A DNA stretch of 64,000 bases from Herbinix hemicellulosilytica (lineage in GTDB: Bacteria > Bacillota > Clostridia > Lachnospirales > Lachnospiraceae): assembly GCF_002904165.1 (NCBI RefSeq), contig NZ_CVTD020000026.1:1-64000 (forward strand), written 5' to 3'. Below, piece by piece: positions 47,317 through 54,691 of this stretch. Within the stretch, counting starts at the first letter, position 1, and the number at the start of each line of letters is the position of its first letter. Position numbers and translations under genes: made by a program. The notes beneath the pieces were generated by a model. That model searched no databases. It was not told the DNA's origin and saw only the letters and a program-made list of their open reading frames with translations.

Positions 47317-48010
47317 CTTTAAGCCTCCTTAGTACTTCTTTATAGCCTTCAGTCACATTACCCAGATCTCGCCTGAAGCGGTCCTTGTCGAGTTTCTCTT
47401 TTGTATTGGCATCCCAAAAGCGGCATGAATCCGGAGAAATCTCGTCGCAAAGTATTATTTCCTTTCCGGCTCTTCCGAATTCCAGTTTGAAATCCACAAG
47501 GATAATCCCGGCTTTTAAAAACAGGCCGCTTAGAAGCTCGTTAATTTTTTTAGCCTGTTCGGACATTTCCTTCAGTTCTTCAGCCGTAGCAATTTTAAGT
47601 GCCGTTATTTGGCTATCGTTTATCATAGGGTCTCCCAGTTCATCGCTTTTTAAACTGAATTCCACGACCGTATTGGCAAGAGGTGTTCCTTCCGGCACTC
47701 CGTATTTTTTTGAAAAACTGCCTGCCGCTAAGTTTCTTATAATTACTTCAACCATAACTATTTCGGCTTTTCTTACAAGAATTGTGGTTTCATCGATAAC
47801 TTTTATTAAATGGGTTTTTATGCCGTTTTCTTCCAGGTACTCGTACAATAAATTTGATATTTCGGCATTTAATCTGCCTTTTTCGGGGATCTCCTCTTTT
47901 TTTACTCCGTTAAAAGCCGTAGCCGTATCTTTAAACCTAATAATGTAGCTGTTTTCATCCTCCCCTTCGTAAATTATCTTTGACTTGCCTTCATACAAAA
48001 TCCTGTCCAT
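47300..48010 (-). CDS. purC: Phosphoribosylaminoimidazole-succinocarboxamide synthase
   Basis: A 236-residue SAICAR synthetase. The start LYEGKSKIIYEG, the motif FKDTATAFNGVKKEEIPEKG, VEVIIRNLAAGSFSKKYG and LVDFKLEFGR are diagnostic. ATG (MDRILYEGK) follows GGAGG; an upstream in-frame ATG has no RBS. The 250 bp before it, up to the glutamate synthase gene, hold no gene. Confidence 0.95.
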   Translation of the reverse strand: MDRILYEGKSKIIYEGEDENSYIIRFKDTATAFNGVKKEEIPEKGRLNAEISNLLYEYLEENGIKTHLIKVIDETTILVRKAEIVMVEVIIRNLAAGSFSKKYGVPEGTPLANTVVEFSLKSDELGDPMINDSQITALKIATAEELKEMSEQAKKINELLSGLFLKAGIILVDFKLEFGRAGKEIILCDEISPDSCRFWDANTKEKLDKDRFRRDLGNVTEGYKEVLRRLKDVIGV

Positions 48011-48259
48011 GCCCTTCCTCCGTTCCGACATAATTTCGTGTATGTTTACAGCCAAATTAGACGGCTGGTTTTACTGGTGCAGCTTTATTTTTCTTTGCGT
48101 AGATTATGCGGTTTTTAGTCCGGCAATATGTTCTACACTAAACATTTTTTGGACTAAACATTTATGAAACATTTTTGATATGCCTGATGTGTTTTTATAA
48201 TAACAATTTGTTAGTCCTTTTGTGCGCGAGACAAACCCTTATCTTTTTTACTTCTTACT

Positions 48260-49765
48260 TTACTCTCCCGCATGTTTGATTCCCAGAATTTCAAGCTCTT
48301 TTTCGTTTAGGCCCACACCCCGAAGCATCAGGCGGTTACCCTTAAGGGCTTCGATTGAATTGATACCCATACCGCCCATCATTTCCATAATTTCATGCTT
48401 CCAGGCATTCATCAGGTTAACCAGCCTCTTATAGCCGATTTCGGGATTTAGGCGTTTTACAAGCGAAGGAACCTGAGTTGCTATACCCCAGTTACATTTG
48501 CCCGAATGACAGCTTCGGCAAAGATGGCAACCAAGAGCAATCAGGGCGGCTGTTCCTATATAGACACAGTCAGCCCCGAGTGCTACGGCCTTTACGACAT
48601 CCGCACTGGAGCGTATGCTTCCTCCGACGACGAGGGAAACATTATCCCTTATGCCCTCGTCCCGGAGCCTCTTATCCACACTGGCTAAGGCTAGTTCTAT
48701 AGGTATTCCTACATTGTCTCTGATTCTGGTGGGAGCCGCTCCCGTACCTCCCCTAAATCCGTCGATGGCTATAATATCGGCTCCGCTTCTTGCTATGCCG
48801 CTGGCAATAGCCGCCACGTTGTGCACTGCGGCAATCTTAACGATAACCGGCTTTTTATAATCGGTTGCCTCTTTTAAGGAGTAGACAAGTTGCCTTAAAT
48901 CTTCTATTGAATATATGTCATGATGGGGTGCGGGCGAAATTGCATCTGTACCTTCAGGTATCATTCTGGTTTTTGATATGTCTCCTACGATTTTTGTTCC
49001 GGGCAGGTGTCCGCCTATACCCGGTTTAGCTCCCTGGCCCATCTTAATCTCTATGGCAACCCCGCTGCTTAGATAATCAGGATGAACTCCGAACCTGCCG
49101 GAAGCCACCTGCACAATAGTATGGTCCCCATACTTGTAAAAGTCCTCATGAAGGCCGCCCTCACCGGTATTGTAGAAAATGCCAAGTTCCTTTGCGGCCC
49201 TTGCCAGGCTTTCATGGGCATTGTAGCTGATGGAACCGTAACTCATGGCACTGAACATAACAGGCATAGAAAGGGTTAGATGCGGAGTAAGATTATCGAC
49301 CAGTTTGCCCTCGGCATCTCTTTTAATAGCCTTAGGCTTGGCACCCAAAAACACTTTGGTTTCCATAGGCTCACGAAGGGGATCGATAGAAGGGTTTGTA
49401 ACCTGAGAAGCATTAAGGAGGATTTTATCAAAATAAATAGGATAATTTTCGGGGTTTCCCATACTGGACAGAAGGACTCCGCCGCTTTCTGCCTGCCTGT
49501 AAATTTCATTTATGGTCTTATTACTCCAGTTGGCATTTTCCTTGTAAGTATTGTCAGACTTAACAATCTTAAGGGCCCGGGTAGGACAAAGAGCCACACA
49601 CCGGTGGCAATTTACGCACTTTGAATCGTCACAGGTCATCTTATTTAAATCGGGCAGGTATTCATGAACACCATTGGCGCACTGGCGTTCACAAACCCGG
49701 CATACTATACACCGGTCATAATTTCTTACTACTTCGTATTCAGGATATATATAATTAACTGCCAC
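48260..49765 (-). CDS. Glutamate synthase FMN/Fe-S subunit (archaeal-type GltB core)
   Basis: A 501-residue protein. An N-terminal two-cluster ferredoxin domain (CIVCRVCERQC, CVNCHRCVALC) is joined to the FMN-binding TIM barrel of glutamate synthase (GEGGLHEDFYKYGDHTIVQ, GQGAKPGIGGHLPG, IDGFRGGTGAAPT) and the [3Fe-4S] motif CHLCRSCHSGKCNWGIA. It reduces 2-oxoglutarate plus ammonia to glutamate. It starts at GTG after GGAGG, overlapping the amidotransferase gene by 11 bp. The ammonia is supplied by that neighbour. Confidence 0.92.
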   Translation of the reverse strand: MAVNYIYPEYEVVRNYDRCIVCRVCERQCANGVHEYLPDLNKMTCDDSKCVNCHRCVALCPTRALKIVKSDNTYKENANWSNKTINEIYRQAESGGVLLSSMGNPENYPIYFDKILLNASQVTNPSIDPLREPMETKVFLGAKPKAIKRDAEGKLVDNLTPHLTLSMPVMFSAMSYGSISYNAHESLARAAKELGIFYNTGEGGLHEDFYKYGDHTIVQVASGRFGVHPDYLSSGVAIEIKMGQGAKPGIGGHLPGTKIVGDISKTRMIPEGTDAISPAPHHDIYSIEDLRQLVYSLKEATDYKKPVIVKIAAVHNVAAIASGIARSGADIIAIDGFRGGTGAAPTRIRDNVGIPIELALASVDKRLRDEGIRDNVSLVVGGSIRSSADVVKAVALGADCVYIGTAALIALGCHLCRSCHSGKCNWGIATQVPSLVKRLNPEIGYKRLVNLMNAWKHEIMEMMGGMGINSIEALKGNRLMLRGVGLNEKELEILGIKHAGE

Positions 49766-50852
49766 TATTTACACCTCCGTTTAAAAGGACAATCACAGGT
49801 TCTCCGCCTGAAGGGGCCCATACTCTGTCAAGATCCGGCTCTACAATCCTGATAGCCGCTTCTTCGTTGGCAATATATACTTTATCTCCCTTTTCACCGA
49901 CAACCATGCTGCGCAGTTTCAGTCGGTCGTTAAGGGCCATTATCCCACCGTCAAATCCGACTATAATTGAGAAAGGGCCTGTAATCAGCTGGGCTGAGAA
50001 CGCATTTCTTAGATATTCATGGTATTTTTGCTTCTCCGGCTCCATCCGGCTTATAGTCTGCCAGAAGGGGGCAGCTATAACCGAAGCGATTTCTTCCATC
50101 TTTAATCCTATTTTTCTGTGCAGGTAATCGATAATATAGGTAATAACCTCAGTATCGGTAAGAAGCGTACATTTGTATCCGTACATTTCTATGGCACGGC
50201 GGTTGGCGTCATAGGAAGATATTTCACCGTTATGTACTACCGAATAATCAAGAAGGGCAAAAGGATGAGCCCCTCCCCACCAGCCCGGCGTATTGGTAGG
50301 ATAACGGCCGTGGGCGGTAAAGCAGTATCCTTCATATTCTTCAAGCCTGTAAAACCTTCCTACATCCTCAGGAAAACCGACCGCTTTAAAAACACCCATG
50401 TTTTTGCCGCAGGAAAATACGTATGCTCCCTGGATACGGGTATTTACGCGAAATACGCACTTTGCCATATATTCCCGCTCATCAAGCTGGCTGTCAGCCA
50501 GTTTTGTAGCAAACGGAGTTACAAAGTATCTCCATATAAGGGGTTCGTCCGTAATGCCTTTAACTTTTCTTGTGGGAATCTTTGAGAGATTGATTATGTC
50601 AAAATGCCGTTCCAAAAATTCTTCACAGCTTTTTTTGGCACCGGTATTTTCATAAAAGATATGAAGTGCATAAAAATCTTTGTATTCGGGATATATTCCG
50701 TAAGCCGCAAAACCTCCTCCAAGGCCGTTTGAACGGTCATGCATAACCGATATGGACTTGATAATAGCTTCGCCGCTCATGCGTTTACCTGTTTTATCTA
50801 TAATGCCGGATATGGCACAACCTGACGGTATTCTTATTTGACCTTCCCGCAT
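49755..50852 (-). CDS. Glutamate synthase glutamine amidotransferase subunit
   Basis: A 365-residue class II (Ntn) amidotransferase like the N-terminal domain of GltB. The nucleophile would be the Cys of CAISGI, here at residue 12, so a leader of 11 residues must be cut off. HGRYPTNTPGWWGGAHPFAL and SVVHNGEISSYDANR are the substrate loops. GGGAGG precedes the ATG. First gene of the long minus-strand operon behind the attenuator leader. Confidence 0.9.
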   Translation of the reverse strand: MREGQIRIPSGCAISGIIDKTGKRMSGEAIIKSISVMHDRSNGLGGGFAAYGIYPEYKDFYALHIFYENTGAKKSCEEFLERHFDIINLSKIPTRKVKGITDEPLIWRYFVTPFATKLADSQLDEREYMAKCVFRVNTRIQGAYVFSCGKNMGVFKAVGFPEDVGRFYRLEEYEGYCFTAHGRYPTNTPGWWGGAHPFALLDYSVVHNGEISSYDANRRAIEMYGYKCTLLTDTEVITYIIDYLHRKIGLKMEEIASVIAAPFWQTISRMEPEKQKYHEYLRNAFSAQLITGPFSIIVGFDGGIMALNDRLKLRSMVVGEKGDKVYIANEEAAIRIVEPDLDRVWAPSGGEPVIVLLNGGVNSGS

Positions 50853-50886
50853 AATTAAACCTCCCGCTTAAAGTGTAGATAGGTAA

Positions 50887-50982
50887 CTAAAAAGGCGCCC
50901 ATCACATAATGTGTGAGCAAAGCCAACCAACCGGTATAAGTCCGGTTATAAGCTTTTTACACATTATCTGATGAACGCCTTT
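50887..50982 (-). terminator. Attenuator-like hairpin leader of the glutamate synthase/purine operon
   Basis: Arms 50891-50914 and 50959-50982 form 24 pairs with one mismatch (two G-U included), enclosing AAGC/GCTT and an AACCGG/CCGGTT inner stem. Read on the minus strand the stem closes with GGCGCC and TTTTT follows. It begins a few bases after the predicted transcription start. It would stop transcription of the operon unless the fold is prevented. I could not match it to a known riboswitch. Confidence 0.75.
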
Positions 50983-50995
50983 GTTCAGTGAAAAT

Positions 50996-51024
50996 AGTAT
51001 AATACATGGATTTTTATTTGTCAA
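50996..51024 (-). promoter_or_regulatory. Promoter of the glutamate synthase/purine/carbamoyl phosphate operon
   Basis: On the minus strand TTGACA (plus 51019-51024) and TATACT (plus 50996-51001) are exactly 17 bp apart, the same hexamers and spacing as at asnA. The start would be near 50989. Confidence 0.75.
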
Positions 51025-51131
51025 ACATAAAAAGGAAAAAATTAAATCTTTTTATCAACTTATGCATGAAAAAGAATATATATACATCCCTATATTACAT
51101 ATTATATGCAGGGACAAAAAAAGAAGTAAAC

Positions 51132-51180
51132 ATTTGTGCGTCATAACCGGACGGCTTTTGTGCCGATATGACGCACAAAT
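51132..51180 (-). terminator. Terminator of the Rieske oxidoreductase gene
   Basis: ATTTGTGCGTCATA (51132-51145) pairs with TATGACGCACAAAT (51167-51180) and an inner CGGC/GCCG stem. T-rich sequence with seven T follows on the minus strand. Confidence 0.8.
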
Positions 51181-51191
51181 CAATCCATATA

Positions 51192-52745
51192 TTATTTATT
51201 TCTTCTTTTAACACAGGCATCAAAAACATCTCTCATGGCCGGATTGTTAATCAGCCTGCCCTGATAATCAAACCTGGAGCCGTGGCAGGGGCAGTCCCAG
51301 GTAAGTTCATTCTGATTCCATTCCAACTTGCATCCCAGATGAGGACACTTGGTGGAAACAAAATAATATTTGTCATTGTTGTCACGATACACTCCTACTC
51401 TTTGTCCTGCATAGCGTACAACTCCGGCTTTACCCTTTTCAATGTCCTTTAGCTTGTCATGGGGTATTTTTAAATGTTCCTCAAGCAGGCTTATTGTAAT
51501 GATGGCCGCATCTTTAATAAGCACCCGGCTTCCGGAAAGCATTAATCTTCTTGGAATAAAGACTTTGCGGTATTCATTTTCTTTTCCTGTAATCATATCG
51601 CTTATAATCATGGCCGCTACCATAGAGCCTGTCATACCCCATTTGTTAAATCCCGTAGCCACGTATATATTGGGTGTGCGGACCGAATACCTTCCTATAT
51701 AAGGAATAGCATCAGGGGTTATGCAATCCTGATTTGACCACTTGTATTTAATCTTTGCGTTCGGATACCACCTGTTTGCGGCTCTCTCTAACAGCCTGTA
51801 AGCATCAGGCGGCTGATACTTGCCCGTTCTGTGGCCGCCGCTTCCTAAAATGAGATAGTCTTTGTATTTTCTGAAGGTAAAGCCGTCCGGATCGGCATCA
51901 AGATACATACCGTCAAGGTCAAATTTTTTTTGCTCTCCCTCCAAAGCCGCAAGATATTCCCGCTCCTGATGGAGTCTTATAAAATAATACCCCGGTACAT
52001 TTATAAAAGGATAATGGGTGGCTATGACAATATTTTTAGCCTTAACGCTGCCATGTTCGGTTATAATAAGCCCATTTTTATAAATTTGGGTCACCCTGGT
52101 ATTCTCATAAATTTTTAAAGTGTCCGCCACCGCATCGAGAAATTTTAAAGGATGAAACTGGGCCTGATTGTCAAATCTGATTGCAGCCTTAACCTTAAAA
52201 GGCAGGGCTGTTTCTCTGGTAAATACGGCGGGAAGCCCTAATCTTTTAGCGGCTTCCACTTCCTGAACTATCCTTTGCTCATTATCAAGGGTATAAACAT
52301 AACTTGGAAGTACTTCAAAGTCACAATCTATATTAAGTTCATCAATTATTTCCTTGTATTTTTCTATGGCAAGCTGGTTGGCCATGGCATATTCCATGGC
52401 TCTTTGCTCTCCTTTATAAGTAAGAAGTTTTTTATATATCAACCCATGCTGGGAGCTTATCTTTGCTGTAGTATTTTTTGTTATTCCTTCGCCGGCTCTT
52501 CTGCACTCTAAAACCACAACCGGTACTCCCCGCTTTTGCAGCATATAAGCTATAAGTACTCCTGCAAGGCCTGCTCCGATTACCGCTACTTCGCAGCTGA
52601 TATCGCTTTTTAATGTGGGGCCGGCTATCCTGCCTGAAAAATCGTCATCTTTACCGAATCTGTACTCCTTTTGAATCCATATGGACTCTCCTATTTCAGT
52701 CCCTTCCTCTTTAAATGTACCGTTTTCCTTCCATAAAATATCCAT
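51192..52745 (-). CDS. FAD-dependent oxidoreductase with C-terminal Rieske domain
   Basis: The 517-residue protein has a DAO-type FAD domain (VAVIGAGLAGVLIAYMLQKRG, then TGFNKWGMTGSMVAAMII) and, after about residue 425, a Rieske [2Fe-2S] domain with both ligand motifs CPHLGC and CPCHGS. This fusion is widespread in Firmicutes (YhfW-like); the physiological substrate is unknown, with a glycine-oxidase-like reaction the usual guess. ATG (MDILWKE) after GAGGTG is preferred to a GTG three codons earlier. Soluble, single gene. Confidence 0.87.
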   Translation of the reverse strand: MDILWKENGTFKEEGTEIGESIWIQKEYRFGKDDDFSGRIAGPTLKSDISCEVAVIGAGLAGVLIAYMLQKRGVPVVVLECRRAGEGITKNTTAKISSQHGLIYKKLLTYKGEQRAMEYAMANQLAIEKYKEIIDELNIDCDFEVLPSYVYTLDNEQRIVQEVEAAKRLGLPAVFTRETALPFKVKAAIRFDNQAQFHPLKFLDAVADTLKIYENTRVTQIYKNGLIITEHGSVKAKNIVIATHYPFINVPGYYFIRLHQEREYLAALEGEQKKFDLDGMYLDADPDGFTFRKYKDYLILGSGGHRTGKYQPPDAYRLLERAANRWYPNAKIKYKWSNQDCITPDAIPYIGRYSVRTPNIYVATGFNKWGMTGSMVAAMIISDMITGKENEYRKVFIPRRLMLSGSRVLIKDAAIITISLLEEHLKIPHDKLKDIEKGKAGVVRYAGQRVGVYRDNNDKYYFVSTKCPHLGCKLEWNQNELTWDCPCHGSRFDYQGRLINNPAMRDVFDACVKRRNK

Positions 52746-52811
52746 ATAATTCACCTCAAGGCTATATTTGCCTAAAAGGTTTAAAATTATTCTTAAAGAG
52801 GTGGTAAAATA

Positions 52812-52846
52812 AAAAACCGGAAATTTATCAAAAGTTTCCGGTTTTT
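52812..52846 (-). terminator. Terminator of tRNA-Asn
   Basis: AAAAACCGGAAA (52812-52823) pairs with TTTCCGGTTTTT (52835-52846). T-runs occur at both ends; it separates the tRNA gene from the Rieske oxidoreductase gene. Confidence 0.75.
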
Positions 52847-52907
52847 CATATGAGGATCTATGGAATTTTGCATTAAATTTGTTAGCAAATGCCTATTAAT
52901 AAAAAAA

Positions 52908-52979
52908 CTCCCCGAGTAGGGCTCGAACCTACAACCCCGCGGTTAACAGCCGCGTGCTCTACCATTGAGCTATCGAGGA
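52908..52979 (-). tRNA. tRNA-Asn (anticodon GTT)
   Basis: A 72-nt tRNA without CCA. Acceptor TCCTCGA/TCGGGGA pairs with one G-U, the D-arm is AGCTCAATGGTAGAGC, the anticodon loop CTGTTAA lies between CGCGG and CCGCG, and the T-loop is GGTTCGAGCC. Confidence 0.95.
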
Positions 52980-52991
52980 ATACAAATTAAT

Positions 52992-53018
52992 ATTATATCG
53001 GCGATTTGCGATTGTCAA
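52992..53018 (-). promoter_or_regulatory. Promoter of tRNA-Asn
   Basis: On the minus strand TTGACA (plus 53013-53018) and TATAAT (plus 52992-52997) lie 15 bp apart, just before the tRNA. The IS copy sits about 30 bp further upstream and leaves this promoter intact. Confidence 0.5.
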
Positions 53019-53022
53019 TATC

Positions 53023-53048
53023 CTTTTAGTATTTTATTCGAAAAATTT
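53023..53048. repeat. Left copy of the 26-bp direct repeat flanking the IS
   Basis: The sequence begins CTTTTAGTATTTTATTCG and ends AAAAATTT, directly against the left IS end. An identical copy follows the right end at 54124-54149. Confidence 0.9.
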
Positions 53049-54123
53049 TGTAGGTTTACAATACATGTGTTACAAAATTAAATAAATAAAAACGGAAATG
53101 CTCTCTTTTGTGTTATATTTAAGTTACCATACAAAAATACAAACAGAAAGGAGAAGCATTTCCGTATGGCTATTATAACACAGGATATGAGATTTAGACT
53201 AGCATTAATTAAGTATGCTGATAAATATGGTGTTTCAAAAGCTGCTGCTCGTTATAAAACCAATCGCCAGTATGTCTATCGCTGGAAACGCCGTTACGAT
53301 GGCTCTTGGGATTCTCTTAGAGATCGGTCCAGAAGGCCTCATCATCATCCTAATCAGCATACTGAAGAAGAAATCAAACTTATTAATAACATGCGCCGTC
53401 GTAATCCTCATGATGGTTTGGTTGTTTTTTGGGTAAAACTTAGGCAACGTGGCTATAAAAGATCCATCACCGGTCTATATCGTTTTCTTCGTAAGAAAAG
53501 CCTTATGCCTACTAAACCAAAAAAACCAAAGTACATTCCTAAGCCTTATGAGAAAATGTCATATCCTGGCCAGAGGTTCCAGATTGATGTCAAGGCCGTA
53601 CCTTCTTCATGCCTGGTTAATGAAGCCAAGGGGCAAAAGTTTTATCAGTATACTGCTATTGATGAATATTCCAGATGGCGTTATGTTGAAGCTTTTGAAG
53701 AGCGTAGTACATATTCATCTATGCAGTTTTTAGAGCACCTTGTAAAAGCATTTCCACTGCCCATAGAATGCATTCAAACAGATAATGGCATGGAATTCAC
53801 TAAACGCCTTTCATCAGGAAATAAAGCTAAAACACCGACAATTTTTGAAGTACGACTTAAGCAACTAGGTATTCGTCATAAACTCATACGGCCATTTACG
53901 CCCAGGCATAATGGTAAAGTAGAACGAAGTCATAGAAAGGATAATGAGCGATTCTATTCAACGCATACCTTCTATTCATTCGAGGATTTCAGTAAGCAGC
54001 TAACTATATATAACAAAAGAGAGTATAACCGTTTTCCAATTAGACCCCTGGGATGGAAATCGCCACAAGAAGTCTTAAATGATTTTATTAAGTATGGTGT
54101 AACATATGTTTGACAAACCTACA
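53049..54123 (+). mobile_element. IS481-type insertion sequence, 1075 bp
   Basis: The element has 25-bp imperfect terminal inverted repeats, 53049-53073 beginning TGTAGGTTTACAATACATG and 54099-54123 whose complement begins TGTAGGTTTGTCAAACAT. A single intact transposase gene fills it. Both ends abut a perfect 26-bp direct repeat. The ends and gene are undamaged, which suggests a recent insertion. Confidence 0.88.
53166..54113 (+). CDS. IS481-family transposase
   Basis: A 315-residue single-frame DDE transposase. A helix-turn-helix domain (SKAAARYKTNRQYVYRWKRR, about residues 24-43) binds the ends. A second HTH-like part follows to about residue 115. The catalytic acids are in RFQIDVKAV, QTDNGMEF and HNGKVERSHR, the D-D-E set of the retroviral-integrase fold (rve). 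RBS GGAGAAG upstream of the ATG. The stop lies within the right inverted repeat. Confidence 0.93.
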   Translation: MAIITQDMRFRLALIKYADKYGVSKAAARYKTNRQYVYRWKRRYDGSWDSLRDRSRRPHHHPNQHTEEEIKLINNMRRRNPHDGLVVFWVKLRQRGYKRSITGLYRFLRKKSLMPTKPKKPKYIPKPYEKMSYPGQRFQIDVKAVPSSCLVNEAKGQKFYQYTAIDEYSRWRYVEAFEERSTYSSMQFLEHLVKAFPLPIECIQTDNGMEFTKRLSSGNKAKTPTIFEVRLKQLGIRHKLIRPFTPRHNGKVERSHRKDNERFYSTHTFYSFEDFSKQLTIYNKREYNRFPIRPLGWKSPQEVLNDFIKYGVTYV

Positions 54124-54149
54124 CTTTTAGTATTTTATTCGAAAAATTT
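54124..54149. repeat. Right copy of the 26-bp direct repeat flanking the IS
   Basis: Identical over 26 bp to 53023-53048 and directly adjacent to the right IS end. Most likely a target duplication, though long for IS481 relatives. Confidence 0.9.
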
Positions 54150-54218
54150 ATTTTTATACGAGGCGGCAAGTCTTTAATTTTTATCTATAAATTGGTCATA
54201 TATTTATAAATTTTATAG

Positions 54219-54247
54219 TTGAATTTAAATTTCCTCTGTGTTATAAT
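54219..54247 (+). promoter_or_regulatory. Promoter of tRNA-Leu(CAG)
   Basis: TTGAAT (54219-54224) and TATAAT (54242-54247), 17 bp apart, lie 30 bp upstream of the tRNA. Confidence 0.65.
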
Positions 54248-54277
54248 CTAATTCGTTCGGTAAATAAAACTGAATAT

Positions 54278-54362
54278 GCAGTTGTGGCGGAATTGGCAGA
54301 CGCGCTAGATTCAGGTTCTAGTCCGGGTTAACTGGGTGGGGGTTCAAGTCCCCCCAACTGCA
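54278..54362 (+). tRNA. tRNA-Leu (anticodon CAG)
   Basis: An 85-nt class II tRNA. Acceptor GCAGTTG/CAACTGC pairs fully, the anticodon loop TTCAGGT lies between CTAGA and TCTAG-type stems giving CAG, the variable arm is long and the T-arm has GGTTCAAGTCC. CCA is not encoded. It borders the defence genes to its right and could be the attachment site of an island. Confidence 0.93.
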
Positions 54363-54370
54363 GTAGAAGC

Positions 54371-54400
54371 GCTTGAAACGATATGTTTCAAGCTTTTTTT
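54371..54400 (+). terminator. Terminator of tRNA-Leu(CAG)
   Basis: GCTTGAAAC (54371-54379) pairs with GTTTCAAGC (54385-54393) and seven T follow. Confidence 0.88.
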
Positions 54401-54691
54401 CTATCCGGATTAAGCTATATCCCAAAGATATATATCACATAAGGTCTGTACTACATACTTTTCTTCATATACGCGAAAACACTCTTGCACTTCGGATATA
54501 CACATCCAACAGCCTTAAGTTTTAGTGGCAATTAACCATATAACTTAACCTGTTTCCTGTTATTTGCGGCTTTTCTGTTTATTAATCGCTTTATGCCAAT
54601 ATTGATTAGATATATCATTTATGATAAACTAATTTAGATGTAAATTATTATTAATATTAATTGATTGGTTTAAGATTTATGGAGGATTGTT
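54401..54691. other. Region between tRNA-Leu and the restriction gene
   Basis: About 290 bp, AT-rich. A TTGATT...TAAACT pair with 17-bp spacing near 54602-54630 could be the promoter of the restriction-modification operon, and GGAGG sits before its first gene. A 32-codon open stretch on the minus strand (about 54410-54510) lacks an RBS and is not called. Confidence 0.35.

Noticed and set aside
50887-50989. Glutamine (glnA-type) riboswitch
   Set aside because: CGTTCATC occurs, but the conserved GACGGAAGUAGG segment is missing; purine, ZTP and PRPP consensus elements were not found either.
54410-54510. 32-codon minus-strand frame after tRNA-Leu, possible integrase remnant
   Set aside because: No RBS and no recognisable integrase motif in the translation.
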